Of a DNA stretch of 59,599 nt, positions 18,007 to 26,431 are shown piece by piece. Positions within the stretch are counted from its first letter, which is position 1. The number at the start of each line of letters is the position of its first letter. The position numbers were made by a program, and so were the translations under genes. The stretch lies in assembly GCA_944325905.1 (NCBI GenBank), contig CALVBY010000002.1, positions 1 through 59,599 of the forward strand, written 5' to 3'. The DNA is from Candidatus Gastranaerophilales bacterium. GTDB taxonomy: Bacteria; Cyanobacteriota; Vampirovibrionia; Gastranaerophilales; Gastranaerophilaceae. The notes beneath the pieces are model-generated. The model worked only from the letters and a program-made list of their open reading frames with translations, ran no database searches and had not been told where the DNA came from.

Positions 18007-18693
18007 ATGAATTTGTCAACGGTACATACTCAAAATACAAGAGTCGGCACATGCCCTCATGGTTTACCGCTTGGCGCATGTCCTATATGTAACGGTATGT
18101 CCGGGGGTGGCGGGGCGAAAAAGGCTGATTTTTCAGCAAAACCCGGTGAAATGAGTTGGAATGAATGTGCTGCGATAGGGGCATTTTTAAAAGCGCAAAA
18201 AGCTGCACAACAAGCCAGAGAAACTCAATTTCAGGCGCATCTGCAGGCTCTTGCAAAGTTTCAATCAACAATGGCAAATGCTGCACAAAGAGCGGCTCAG
18301 TTTGCTCAAATGATTCAAAATTCCATGCCTCCTATAATTGCAAAACCTCTTGCATTTGTAATGAACAATATAGTTGCAAACGGATTAAATGTTATAAAAA
18401 ATCTTCCGGTCGCAGTCGCAAATTTTGCGCAAAATATTTCGCAAAAATTAGCTGATATTACCGATAAATTAACTTCAATATATGGTGAAATCAAGGCGGC
18501 AATTTTAAAGAAAGTTTCGGAAACGTTTAAAGAAATTAAGAAAAAAATCAAATCAATTTTTGGAATTTTTGAACCGGCAGATTCTGATAATAATGATAAA
18601 AAGGTCGATGAAGCAAAACGTACTTTTGAATTGAAGACTTTTATACATAAATTGTATAAAAAACTAACTGAAAGTGAAGAAGATGAACGTTAA
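18007..18693 (+). CDS. Unknown protein with CPHG...CPIC metal-binding-like motif
   Basis: This 228-residue protein starts at the ATG after AGAGGA; a TTG lies one codon upstream. An N-terminal CPHGLPLGACPICNG (about 16-30) offers Cys and His metal ligands, followed by a glycine-rich stretch. The rest is an alanine- and glutamine-rich helical region (about 55-150) and a lysine-rich tail. No membrane segment is clear. It is the first gene behind a cobalamin-type leader and overlaps the next gene by 11 bases. Metal or corrinoid handling is a guess from context. Confidence 0.7.
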   Translation: MNLSTVHTQNTRVGTCPHGLPLGACPICNGMSGGGGAKKADFSAKPGEMSWNECAAIGAFLKAQKAAQQARETQFQAHLQALAKFQSTMANAAQRAAQFAQMIQNSMPPIIAKPLAFVMNNIVANGLNVIKNLPVAVANFAQNISQKLADITDKLTSIYGEIKAAILKKVSETFKEIKKKIKSIFGIFEPADSDNNDKKVDEAKRTFELKTFIHKLYKKLTESEEDER

Positions 18694-20173
18694 TCAATTT
18701 AGAGATCCGGAGACGGTCAGACAAAGCAGAAATTTGACACCTAATCAGAAAAGAACCAATGCTTATACAAAAGAGGGTGTTATAGTTAATAGTTTCTATA
18801 AAGACAATCAAAAGTCAGTAGATTTACAAGATACTTATGATGCATTAATAATTTCCAATGATACCAGATTGCCTAAAAAGCTTACAGAGAAAGAGACTTC
18901 TGCTGACAAAAGACTTTTGCCTATAAGTGGAATTGTTGTAGGTGTTATGGGTGCTATTGCGCTTTTGACTTCATTTGTAAGGCGTAATGCTAAGATTAAT
19001 TTGAGTATTTCAAATATGAAAAAACTGCCTGCTACGACAAGAAACGTTGCATTAAATGAGGAAACTCACCAAGCAATATATCAGATGATACAAGCGCCCA
19101 ATCAAAAGACAATTCTGGCAGGAACAGGTGTTTTAACATTAACGGCCATGGCGTTTATGGGTAAAACCTTCTTCGACGGATATAAAGATGTTTGGGTTAA
19201 AAAACGTGAAGCAGATATCCAAAAAAATCTTCAAGAAAATCTTATAAATGTTGAAACGCAATCGTTTTCAGGTAAAATGCAGATTATAAGAAGCATGTTG
19301 GCAAAACACGCTATTGAATTCCAAAAATACCTTTCAGATGACAGTGATCAGATTTTACCTAATTTCGGAAGGAAAAAATTCAATCCTTTAATGTTTACAG
19401 GTAAAAATGATGAGCAAAAAAGTAAAAATAATGCCTTGAAATTTGCAGCGTTGGGCTTGGGAACATTCGCTTCCATATTGGCTTTGGGCTATATTTCAAT
19501 CAGAAATTTGAGTAAAGGTAAAACCCATTTGGATCAGTATGTAAAAGATACTAAAACTGTAATTAAGACTATTGTAGGACAGTCAACCGAAGCAACAAAA
19601 GATACGGACAAATTAAATTTAAAACATATGTTTCGTGCTATTGGCGCCGACTCTGAGGATATAAGAGAATATACCCAAAGATTGAAATGGGATAAGGATG
19701 AAATTGCAAAATTTGAAAAGGAAGTAATTGAAGAAGTTCAAACATCAACCACGAAAGTAAATGAAGCAATGGGTGGTGATGGAACTCCAAAACCATCGTT
19801 CTATTCTCATGTGGATGATTATAGGGCATTTTTCTACAATTGGCTTTTGGATACTTCAAACCCTCAATTCAAGCAGTTATTTTTCGGTATAACGGGATTA
19901 ACTGCATTGGGGTATGGTGGAAAACTCGTTGGTGATGCTATAAAAGACGTTCAGGTCAAAAAAATAAATGCAGAAACAGAACTGCAGCTTCAAAAACGAC
20001 TTGTTTCTACCGAATTAAGAAATTTTAAATCTAAAAAGGATGCTGCAATTCAGCCTCTAGTGGACGAATTTTATCGTCAGGTTGATGCAGGTAAATCAAA
20101 AGAAGAATTAAAAACAATGGCAGAAAATATATTATATGAAATCAAAAATGGTGCTCCATTTGTATATTCATAA
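18683..20173 (+). CDS. Multi-pass membrane protein of unknown function in the riboswitch-controlled operon
   Basis: This 496-residue protein starts at the ATG overlapping the previous stop; a GTG three codons earlier is possible. Four hydrophobic segments are seen near 80-100, 148-168, 252-275 and 407-427. Charged, helical stretches separate them, with matching VWVKKREADIQKNLQ and VQVKKINAETELQLQKRL segments after the second and fourth. This suggests an internal duplication. No known family was recognised. It probably acts in the inner membrane together with its two neighbours. Confidence 0.7.
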   Translation: MNVNQFRDPETVRQSRNLTPNQKRTNAYTKEGVIVNSFYKDNQKSVDLQDTYDALIISNDTRLPKKLTEKETSADKRLLPISGIVVGVMGAIALLTSFVRRNAKINLSISNMKKLPATTRNVALNEETHQAIYQMIQAPNQKTILAGTGVLTLTAMAFMGKTFFDGYKDVWVKKREADIQKNLQENLINVETQSFSGKMQIIRSMLAKHAIEFQKYLSDDSDQILPNFGRKKFNPLMFTGKNDEQKSKNNALKFAALGLGTFASILALGYISIRNLSKGKTHLDQYVKDTKTVIKTIVGQSTEATKDTDKLNLKHMFRAIGADSEDIREYTQRLKWDKDEIAKFEKEVIEEVQTSTTKVNEAMGGDGTPKPSFYSHVDDYRAFFYNWLLDTSNPQFKQLFFGITGLTALGYGGKLVGDAIKDVQVKKINAETELQLQKRLVSTELRNFKSKKDAAIQPLVDEFYRQVDAGKSKEELKTMAENILYEIKNGAPFVYS

Positions 20174-20183
20174 GAGGTAAAAT

Positions 20184-20645
20184 ATGTACTTACAACCTGT
20201 TAATAATTTATATCAAAGTTATCAATATCCGCAATTACCTAATGCCAAAAGGAATTATACAATAGTGGATCAAAATAAAGTTGATGTATTTGTGAAACAG
20301 GGTGAAAGTGCTTTACCATATATATCGGATGTCTTGTCTCATTCAAACAATGAGGAACAAATCACCGAAACGTTATATATACTGGATAGGATGATAGATA
20401 GTGGGACCAAAAATATTGATAAAATGTATCCTGTTTTATCAAGATTTAATAATACAAGGTCACCAAATATTCAAACTTTTTTGGCGGGAATTTACAGAAA
20501 AATTCAAGTACCGGATGCTTTTGGCCCGTTGGTTAAGATGTTAATACAAAATTCTCAAAACCCTTATCCTAATGCGTTTTTCGATCCTAATGAAGAAATT
20601 GGTGGTGCGATTTTGAGTTATTTGTCGGATAGATTCAGACATTAG
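20184..20645 (+). CDS. Small HEAT-like helical protein of unknown function
   Basis: This 153-residue protein begins with a short tyrosine- and glutamine-rich segment. The rest is regularly spaced amphipathic helices (ALPYISDVLSHSN, TETLYILDRMIDS, TFLAGIYRKI, FGPLVKMLIQNS) resembling HEAT-type repeats, which usually bind proteins. It has no membrane segment or signal. It follows the membrane protein by 10 bases after GAGG and is the last gene of the riboswitch-led unit. A dyad for the next gene starts 4 bases after its stop. Confidence 0.65.
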   Translation: MYLQPVNNLYQSYQYPQLPNAKRNYTIVDQNKVDVFVKQGESALPYISDVLSHSNNEEQITETLYILDRMIDSGTKNIDKMYPVLSRFNNTRSPNIQTFLAGIYRKIQVPDAFGPLVKMLIQNSQNPYPNAFFDPNEEIGGAILSYLSDRFRH

Positions 20646-20648
20646 TTT

Positions 20649-20666
20649 TGTAACAAATTTGTAACA
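20649..20666 (+). promoter_or_regulatory. TGTWA-N8-TWACA dyad, copy 3
   Basis: TGTAACAAATTTGTAACA lies 107 bp before the ATG at 20756. It has an 8-base centre, and its half-sites also read as direct TGTAAC repeats 11 bases apart. GATATC at 20706-20711 is a possible -10. Confidence 0.5.
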
Positions 20667-20755
20667 TGATTTATCCAAAAATTAAAGAATGCATTTGAAA
20701 GTGTCGATATCACATGTGTAAGCACTAAAACTTGCAGAAAGGAAATCGACACGCT

Positions 20756-21799
20756 ATGGGTATGGCAGCGTCACAAGCTAGATTTTTAGGTCTGACGGCC
20801 AGAAAAAGCAATGTTGAGTACGAAGGTCAACAGATTAACCAACAACGTACAACATTAGCTAACCAGTCAGCAAATTATTACAATGATTTGCTTGGTATGT
20901 CCGTGCCGACACCTCCTTCTGTTGATAGTTATACTAAAACAGTATATACATTTAATGATGGTGCTTTGACAAACACTGTAACTTCATTGATCGCACAACA
21001 AGACGGTACATATACTTTGAGCTATTTGTCCCAATATGAGGATGATTTTACTCCTGTTTCTGCGGCTACAAGCGTTGTTAATTCTGATAATGGAACATAT
21101 AGAGTAGGCTCTGTTGTTTTAAGAGAGTTAGGTCAACCTATTCAAAGAGATGCTGAAGGCAAATATGTAGGTAATCCGCCGGATGAGTATTTAAGCTCTT
21201 TATCTAAGGACCAATTGGATGCTTTAGAAAAAGAAGAACAGTCTTATGTTGATTTGTTGAATGAAAAATATGGAACACAACAAGACGGTTGGATGGTTAG
21301 ATATGCTGAAAATTCATCAACAGGTGTTTGGTCTCCATATTTCTATAAAGTATCAGAATTAAATAATGGAGTTGTTGATCAAAACAACAATATTACATCA
21401 GCTGTAAGTTGTTATACTATGGGATCTTCTACCAAGACTTCTGAAATTAAGGGCGTTGAAGGCTGCTTAATAGAGAAAGATTCAACCGGAAGATATATTT
21501 CAATCAGTATTCCAAATGATGCAGGTAGTTTTACTACTTATACATTGACTACATCTACTGTAACTGATCAAGATGCATATGATGATGCCATGAATCAGTA
21601 TGAGTATGACAAATATTTGTATGATCAATCTATACAAGAAATTAATGCTCAAATTGAGATTATACAAGCTCAAGATAAAAACCTTGAGTTAAGGTTGAAA
21701 CAACTTGATACTGAACAAGATGCAATTTCAACAGAAATGGATGCAGTACAAAAAGTTATCGAGAAGAATACGGAGAGTTCATTTAAAACCTTCGGATAA
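20756..21799 (+). CDS. MGxAAxQAR-family protein, paralogue 2 (347 aa), unknown function
   Basis: The start is the ATG of MGMAASQARFLGLTARKS, preceded by GAAAGGAA; the open frame extends eight codons further. The head (1-50) and the C-terminal coiled coil (about 285-347, ending KNTESSFKTFG) match the paralogues at 11952 and 42231. The middle (50-280) is unrelated, Thr/Ser/Tyr-rich and beta-like. No signal peptide is seen. It is a single gene with its own dyad and terminator. Function unknown; surface or exported structural protein is a working idea. Confidence 0.75.
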   Translation: MGMAASQARFLGLTARKSNVEYEGQQINQQRTTLANQSANYYNDLLGMSVPTPPSVDSYTKTVYTFNDGALTNTVTSLIAQQDGTYTLSYLSQYEDDFTPVSAATSVVNSDNGTYRVGSVVLRELGQPIQRDAEGKYVGNPPDEYLSSLSKDQLDALEKEEQSYVDLLNEKYGTQQDGWMVRYAENSSTGVWSPYFYKVSELNNGVVDQNNNITSAVSCYTMGSSTKTSEIKGVEGCLIEKDSTGRYISISIPNDAGSFTTYTLTTSTVTDQDAYDDAMNQYEYDKYLYDQSIQEINAQIEIIQAQDKNLELRLKQLDTEQDAISTEMDAVQKVIEKNTESSFKTFG

Positions 21800-21858
21800 T
21801 CCGTAAAATTAAAGATTATATTTCCTTTCCCTTTTTTCCTTTTTCCTATTGATTTTCC

Positions 21859-21889
21859 AACGACTTTTTAAACAGAGTCGTTTTTTTTT
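21859..21889 (+). terminator. Intrinsic terminator after paralogue 2
   Basis: AACGACT and AGTCGTT form a seven-pair stem with a ten-base loop, followed by nine T. Confidence 0.8.
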
Positions 21890-21939
21890 AGCTACTTATT
21901 TAATTTGATAAATTACTTTGTTTTAGTTATCATTCGTTT

Positions 21940-22800
21940 ATGAATGAAAAGTACAAGAAGATTTGTGAAGTTGTTAAAGCTGATTTAGAGAGAGTTAATA
22001 AAAATATTTTTTTAAGCTCGGAATTGAAGCCTGAGTTGGAAAAGGAACTTGATAAGTTTTTAAATGCTCCTTCCAAAAGGATAAGATCTTTGGTTACGAT
22101 ATTATTTTTAAGAGCTTCAAAATTATATCTTTTACCGGCACATTATGAGCTTTTAGCTGCTGTTGAATTAATTCATAACGCCTCATTAATTCATGATGAT
22201 GTTATTGACAAGAGTGAGCTTAGAAGAGGTTGCAAGACTCTTAATTGCAAGTTTGATAATCAAATCGCGGTTGTCTCGGGTGATTATCTGCTTGGTTTAG
22301 CATTAAAAAAACTCGTCAAAATAGGTTCTTTACCTGTATTGGATATTTTCGCCGATACCGTAAAAATAATGTGTACAGGAGAAGTTAATCAGTACTTTAA
22401 TAAGTTTAAAAAAATTACCATTGAAGAATATGTCGAAAAATCGTGCCAAAAAACAGGCGCCTTGTTTGAATGTGCCTTAAAATCTTCAATAATACTTGCC
22501 GGTAGTGATGTTGATGATAAAGCTATAGAGTTTGCATCAGATTTTGGTTTAGCTTTTCAAATAAAAGATGATTTGTCTAATATTATGAACAATGATACAT
22601 CTAAAGCTTCCAATGATATAGAAAAGGGTATATATAACGCACCAATAATTCTTTCAGATAATCTAAAAGATGGTATTGAAAAAACTAAAGATTTGTTAAA
22701 TAATTATGTCAACTGTGCGAAGCAATGTATTAATGATTTAGATGAAAGTATCTATAAAGCTTCTTTAATTGAGCTTTTGGAGTTATTAGAGGATGTTTAA
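21940..22800 (+). CDS. Polyprenyl diphosphate synthase family protein
   Basis: This 286-residue all-helical protein has PSKRIRS and LIHNASLIHDDVID near 75-90, the first aspartate-rich motif that binds Mg and the allylic substrate, then GDYLLG. The second motif reads FQIKDDLSN, where DDxxD is usual, so its last aspartate is replaced. Members make C15-C50 prenyl chains for quinones or carriers; chain length cannot be told here. Its end overlaps the lepB start by 8 bases, so the two are co-translated. Confidence 0.85.
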   Translation: MNEKYKKICEVVKADLERVNKNIFLSSELKPELEKELDKFLNAPSKRIRSLVTILFLRASKLYLLPAHYELLAAVELIHNASLIHDDVIDKSELRRGCKTLNCKFDNQIAVVSGDYLLGLALKKLVKIGSLPVLDIFADTVKIMCTGEVNQYFNKFKKITIEEYVEKSCQKTGALFECALKSSIILAGSDVDDKAIEFASDFGLAFQIKDDLSNIMNNDTSKASNDIEKGIYNAPIILSDNLKDGIEKTKDLLNNYVNCAKQCINDLDESIYKASLIELLELLEDV

Positions 22801-23425
22801 AGAGCAATTAAAATTATGGTATAAAAAAAATCAACCAGCGATTAAGGAAACAATTGACACTGTAGTTTTTGTTGTTGTTATGGTCATAATTATCAGGTTC
22901 TTTATAGGTGAAATTCGTTGGATACCGTCTGGTTCAATGAAGCCAACACTTGTAGAAGGCGATAGAATTTTTGTAGAAAGGTTTTCAAGATTTTATAAAA
23001 CTCCCGAGCGTGGCGATATAATGGTTTTTTATCCGCCATTTACGGAATTGAAAAATTCTCCTTGGAAGTTGTTTTCAAGGTTAACAGGATTTTTCTGCAA
23101 AGATATTGCCTATATCAAGCGAGTAATTGGAATGCCCGGTGATAAGTTTGAAGTAAAGCAAGATTTAGAAGGCAAAAGTACGGTATATATTAATGATAAA
23201 CCACTGGATGAACCATACGTGAGAAGTGTTTACGATTATACACCATGCACTGAGGCAATGTATTGCGGCCCATTTATAATTCCTGAGGGAGAATATTTCA
23301 TGATGGGCGACAATCGTGGTAACTCCCAAGACAGCAGATATTGGGGAACCCTGCCTCAAGATAGATTTATAGGCAAAGCAGTATTCTTATTTTGGCCGTT
23401 TACAAGGGTTAAGGTGCTACATTAA
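22793..23425 (+). CDS. lepB: Signal peptidase I
   Basis: This 210-residue protein has one N-terminal membrane anchor (about 20-40). The catalytic serine is in IPSGSMKPTL (near 46-51) and the catalytic lysine in AYIKRVIGMPGDKFEV (near 105). The signature GDNRGNSQDSRYWG is also present. It cleaves Sec/Tat signal peptides on the outer face of the inner membrane. Length is typical. The last 9 bases overlap the convergent gene. Confidence 0.93.
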   Translation: MFKEQLKLWYKKNQPAIKETIDTVVFVVVMVIIIRFFIGEIRWIPSGSMKPTLVEGDRIFVERFSRFYKTPERGDIMVFYPPFTELKNSPWKLFSRLTGFFCKDIAYIKRVIGMPGDKFEVKQDLEGKSTVYINDKPLDEPYVRSVYDYTPCTEAMYCGPFIIPEGEYFMMGDNRGNSQDSRYWGTLPQDRFIGKAVFLFWPFTRVKVLH

Positions 23426-23785
23426 TAGGTGATAGTATTTCATGTAATCAGCCATTATAGTTGAACTTGTTGCGTTTGCCATTGTAGCTTTTAAAGCTTG
23501 TTCGTTATCTGTTTCGGTTATTTTTTTCGGTTGTTCTTCTTGCATTTGTTGTTGCTGTTGTGTTTGTTCAACCTTTGTTTGTTCTATATATTGCTCTACT
23601 GCCCTTTGTATATCATCACGAAGAGCTTTGTCGCCGGAAAATGATCCTGTAGATTGAACTCCGGCCTCCTCAAGATCGTTTAAGATTTGACTCCATTCGT
23701 TATAATTAGGAATGGATGCACCTTGAGCAGCAGCTGCCGCTTTAAGTTGTTCTAAGTCTTCAATACTGTTAATTCTATCGGCCAT
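23417..23785 (-). CDS. Glutamine-rich protein of unknown function
   Basis: This 122-residue soluble protein has a helical, alanine-rich start (IEDLEQLKAAAAAQG). A glutamine-rich middle follows near 70-90, then a hydrophobic end (IMADYMKYYHLLM). It has no signal peptide or known domain. It is convergent with lepB, overlapping by 9 bases, and divergent from the pilin-like gene. A purine-rich GGAGC precedes the ATG. Not recognised. Confidence 0.6.
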   Translation of the reverse strand: MADRINSIEDLEQLKAAAAAQGASIPNYNEWSQILNDLEEAGVQSTGSFSGDKALRDDIQRAVEQYIEQTKVEQTQQQQQMQEEQPKKITETDNEQALKATMANATSSTIMADYMKYYHLLM

Positions 23786-23890
23786 ATTATAGCTCCGTTA
23801 TTTATACTCTTCTATAATATATAAGTATCTTATTCCCTCTTAATTTCATAAAACATCATAAAATTAACATTATTTAATATTATTGATTTA

Positions 23891-23919
23891 TTGCAAAATA
23901 TATCATGATAAGATATAAT
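23891..23919 (+). promoter_or_regulatory. Sigma-70-type promoter of pilin-like gene
   Basis: TTGCAA (23891-23896) and TATAAT (23914-23919) are 17 bases apart. The predicted transcript start near 23926 leaves a leader of about 32 bases with GGAGAG before the ATG. Confidence 0.65.
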
Positions 23920-23957
23920 TTCTAAAGTTAGCTTATAATCAATTTATTGGAGAGAAC

Positions 23958-24638
23958 ATGAAAAAACAATTTAAAAAAGGGTTTACTCTTGCAGAAACAC
24001 TCATAACACTTGGTATAATTGGAGTTATTTCCGCATTGACAATACCTACACTGGTAATGAACTATCAATCTAAGGTAAGGATTACCCAATTGCAGAAAGT
24101 ATACAATGACATATCAAATGCTGCAGTTGCTGCATTGGCAGATGAAAGAGTTGATTCACTTGATTATACCTATGTATACGAAGATATAAATGGTGCAATA
24201 GATTTTTTAGAAAAATACTTGAACGTGGCTAAAAGATGTGATGGTACAAATTTGGATGATTGTATGGCAGGTACGTATAGTTCCCTTGATGGCACCGCTT
24301 CTGCTGCCGTTGCGGATGTTATCCATGAAGGTTCACAATGTGTTGCATTGACTTCGGGCGCTTCTGTATGTGTTGTTTATGTGAGTGCTGGTGATGGCTA
24401 CAACTCGCATGGTGAAATAAGTTTTGTTATAGATGTTAATGGCCCTGGGGCTCCAAATACTAACGCTATTGATTTATTCCAATTCCTGATGTACTCGGAT
24501 GGTACTATTGGAAATAGTTATAACGTTAATAGTGATGCTGCCTCAGGAGTAAGTTGTAATAATTACAAGTCGACGGCGGGCTATGGTGGCAGTTGCTTTT
24601 CAAAAGTTGTTGCGGACGGATGGAAGATGGATTATTAA
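23958..24638 (+). CDS. Prepilin/pseudopilin-like protein
   Basis: This 226-residue protein has a short basic leader and the prepilin cleavage motif G/FTLAETLI (Gly-9, Phe+1, Glu+5). A hydrophobic helix to about residue 35 follows. The mature domain is Ser/Asp-rich with eight cysteines that could form disulphides, and contains a VDVNG-like strand shared with the other pilins here. Members build type IV pili or type II secretion pseudopili after processing by PilD. No assembly ATPase, PilC or PilD gene is nearby. Confidence 0.85.
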   Translation: MKKQFKKGFTLAETLITLGIIGVISALTIPTLVMNYQSKVRITQLQKVYNDISNAAVAALADERVDSLDYTYVYEDINGAIDFLEKYLNVAKRCDGTNLDDCMAGTYSSLDGTASAAVADVIHEGSQCVALTSGASVCVVYVSAGDGYNSHGEISFVIDVNGPGAPNTNAIDLFQFLMYSDGTIGNSYNVNSDAASGVSCNNYKSTAGYGGSCFSKVVADGWKMDY

Positions 24639-24684
24639 TGTTTAATTAAAAATAAAATAATTAAATATATTAAGAAAAATTTAC

Positions 24685-24721
24685 AAAAAGTCGGAAAGTT
24701 GTGATAAATCCGACTTTTTTT
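24685..24721 (+). terminator. Intrinsic terminator after pilin-like gene
   Basis: AAAAAGTCGGA pairs with TCCGACTTTTT, followed by more T. Confidence 0.85.
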
Positions 24722-24810
24722 CATGCTTAATTCTATTGAAAGAATGCTATTTTTATATAAACAACTAAATAAAACACTGGTTAATTAGCATGCAAATTCA
24801 ATAATACTGC

Positions 24811-24838
24811 TTGCAAACAAATATTTTACAAATATAAT
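24811..24838 (+). promoter_or_regulatory. Promoter of infA/ribosomal operon
   Basis: TTGCAA (24811-24816) and TATAAT (24833-24838) are 16 bases apart. A leader of about 45 bases would precede infA. Confidence 0.6.
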
Positions 24839-24890
24839 TTTCTATATGGGCGTATTATGCCCTATTCAAAGTAGTCGAAATGAGGAAAGC

Positions 24891-25106
24891 ATGTCAAAAG
24901 ACGTAATAGAATTAGAAGGTACTATATTGGAAGCTATGCCTAACGCAATGTTCAGGGTTAAGCTTGAAAACGACCATGAAATTCTTGCTCATATTTCTGG
25001 AAAGATTAGAAAGAATTTTATAAGAATTTTGCCTGGTGATAAGGTTAAAGTTGAAATGACACCTTATGATTTGTCAAGAGGCAGAATCACCTTCAGATTA
25101 AAGTAA
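24891..25106 (+). CDS. infA: Translation initiation factor IF-1
   Basis: This 71-residue S1-like OB-fold protein runs from [10 protein letters not shown] to GRITFRLK, the standard length and ends. It binds the ribosomal A site during initiation. The ATG at 24891 follows GAGGAAA; the frame is open 15 codons upstream but the family start is here. It is the first gene of the ribosomal/RNA polymerase block. Confidence 0.97.
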   Translation: MSKDVIELEGTILEAMPNAMFRVKLENDHEILAHISGKIRKNFIRILPGDKVKVEMTPYDLSRGRITFRLK

Positions 25107-25141
25107 AAACATCTCACAATATAAATATAAAGGAAAACAAA

Positions 25142-25255
25142 ATGAAAGTAAGATCATCAGTAAAGAAAATTTGCGATAAATGCAAATGTATCAAAAGAAA
25201 AGGAAGAATCGCTGTAATTTGCGAAAACCCTAAACACAAACAAAGACAAGGTTAG
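25142..25255 (+). CDS. rpmJ: Ribosomal protein bL36
   Basis: This is a 37-residue protein, [15 protein letters not shown] then [19 protein letters not shown]. It has the complete zinc-binding set of three Cys and one His, typical of the zinc-containing form of large-subunit protein L36. AAGGAA precedes the ATG, and the gene lies 35 bases after infA. Confidence 0.96.
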   Translation: MKVRSSVKKICDKCKCIKRKGRIAVICENPKHKQRQG

Positions 25256-25478
25256 GCTTATTAGAAATGAAGCGAGCATGATTAAGCGAACTTCATTCTA
25301 TGAATCTGTAAAACCTAAAACCGGACTTGCGGGTATCAGCAAGTGGAGAGGAAGTATTTAAGCCTCTTACCCAAAAAAATCTAACAACAGGGTGAAGGAA
25401 AAGGGTGCGATTAAAATTTAGTTTAAAGGCTAGGTTCAAACTCAAACCTCACCAAAAGCCAAGAAAAGGAGAAAACAA
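25256..25478 (+). promoter_or_regulatory. Structured 223-base spacer between rpmJ and rpsM
   Basis: Long for a ribosomal operon. It can fold as a two-part stem: GGGTA (25331) with TACCC (25368-25372), enclosing AGAGG with CCTCT. An earlier AAATGAAG...CTTCATT stem is also possible. It may be a protein-binding leader, a processing site or a site of internal start; the sequence does not decide. Confidence 0.35.
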
Positions 25479-25844
25479 ATGGCAAGACTAGCAGGGGTAG
25501 ATTTACCTCGTAACAAAAGAATGATAGTAGCATTAACTTATATCTATGGTATAGGACCAACAAGAAGTGCAAAAATTCTTGAAGCTACAAAAATTTCACC
25601 GGATTTAAGAACTGACGATTTGACAGAAGAAGATATCAAAAATCTTCGTAATGAATTGTCAAACTATCATATAGAAGGTGATTTAAGACGTGAAGTGACT
25701 ATGCATATCAAACGTCTTCAAGAAATCGGTTCTTACAGAGGATTACGTCACAAACGTAACTTACCTGTAAGAGGTCAAAGAACAAAAACTAACGCAAGAA
25801 CACGTCGTGGCAAGAAAAACGGCGCAGTTGCAAAGAAAAAGTAA
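25479..25844 (+). CDS. rpsM: Ribosomal protein uS13
   Basis: This 121-residue protein starts [20 protein letters not shown], the classic start, and ends in the basic tail [14 protein letters not shown]. It lies in the head of the small subunit and contacts the P-site tRNA and the L5/L31 bridge. AAAGGAG precedes the ATG. Confidence 0.97.
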   Translation: MARLAGVDLPRNKRMIVALTYIYGIGPTRSAKILEATKISPDLRTDDLTEEDIKNLRNELSNYHIEGDLRREVTMHIKRLQEIGSYRGLRHKRNLPVRGQRTKTNARTRRGKKNGAVAKKK

Positions 25845-25947
25845 GATAATTGTCGGTTGATAAATTAACCGTTGCAAAAGTCTTACCCTGAAACAATTTC
25901 AGGAGCTGTTATAAAAATTTATACTATAAAAAGTAAAGGAAATAAAA

Positions 25948-26334
25948 ATGGCAAGACCAGTAAAAACAAAGAAAAAAGAAAAGAAAAATGTATTGCAAGG
26001 TGTTGTACACATACAATCAACCTTCAACAATACAATTGTAACTTCTACTGATACTCAAGGTAATGCTATTGCCTGGGCAACAGCAGGTGCAACAGGTTTC
26101 AAAGGTGCAAGAAAAGGAACTCCTTTTGCAGCTCAATCAGCAGCTGAACTTGTAGCTAAAAAATCTATTGACCAAGGTATGAAAAAAGTTGAAGTTTACA
26201 TCAAAGGACCTGGTTCAGGTCGTGAAACTGCAATCAGAGCAATCCAAGCTGCAGGTTTGGAAATTACATTAATCAAAGATGTAACTCCAATTCCTCACAA
26301 TGGTTGCAGACCACCAAAGAAAAGACGTGTATAG
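25948..26334 (+). CDS. rpsK: Ribosomal protein uS11
   Basis: This 128-residue protein has [29 protein letters not shown] and the C-terminal [13 protein letters not shown], all standard for S11 of the small-subunit platform. The preceding 103-base gap contains a CCTGAAA/TTTCAGG hairpin (25887-25903). Confidence 0.97.
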   Translation: MARPVKTKKKEKKNVLQGVVHIQSTFNNTIVTSTDTQGNAIAWATAGATGFKGARKGTPFAAQSAAELVAKKSIDQGMKKVEVYIKGPGSGRETAIRAIQAAGLEITLIKDVTPIPHNGCRPPKKRRV

Positions 26335-26368
26335 TATCATATATACGGCTATTAACTAGTAGAGTAAG

Positions 26369-26413
26369 GCGGGGGCTTGCTTAAAGCCAAAAAGCAAACC
26401 ATAGATGCCCCGC
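26369..26413 (+). promoter_or_regulatory. Nested hairpin in rpsD leader
   Basis: GCGGGG (26369) pairs with CCCCGC (26408-26413), enclosing TTGCTT with AAGCAA. The 3' arm ends shortly before the rpsD ribosome binding site. S4 is a known translational repressor in other bacteria, so an S4-binding leader is possible but not shown. Confidence 0.4.
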
Positions 26414-26431
26414 AAAAGTAAAGGAGAAAAA

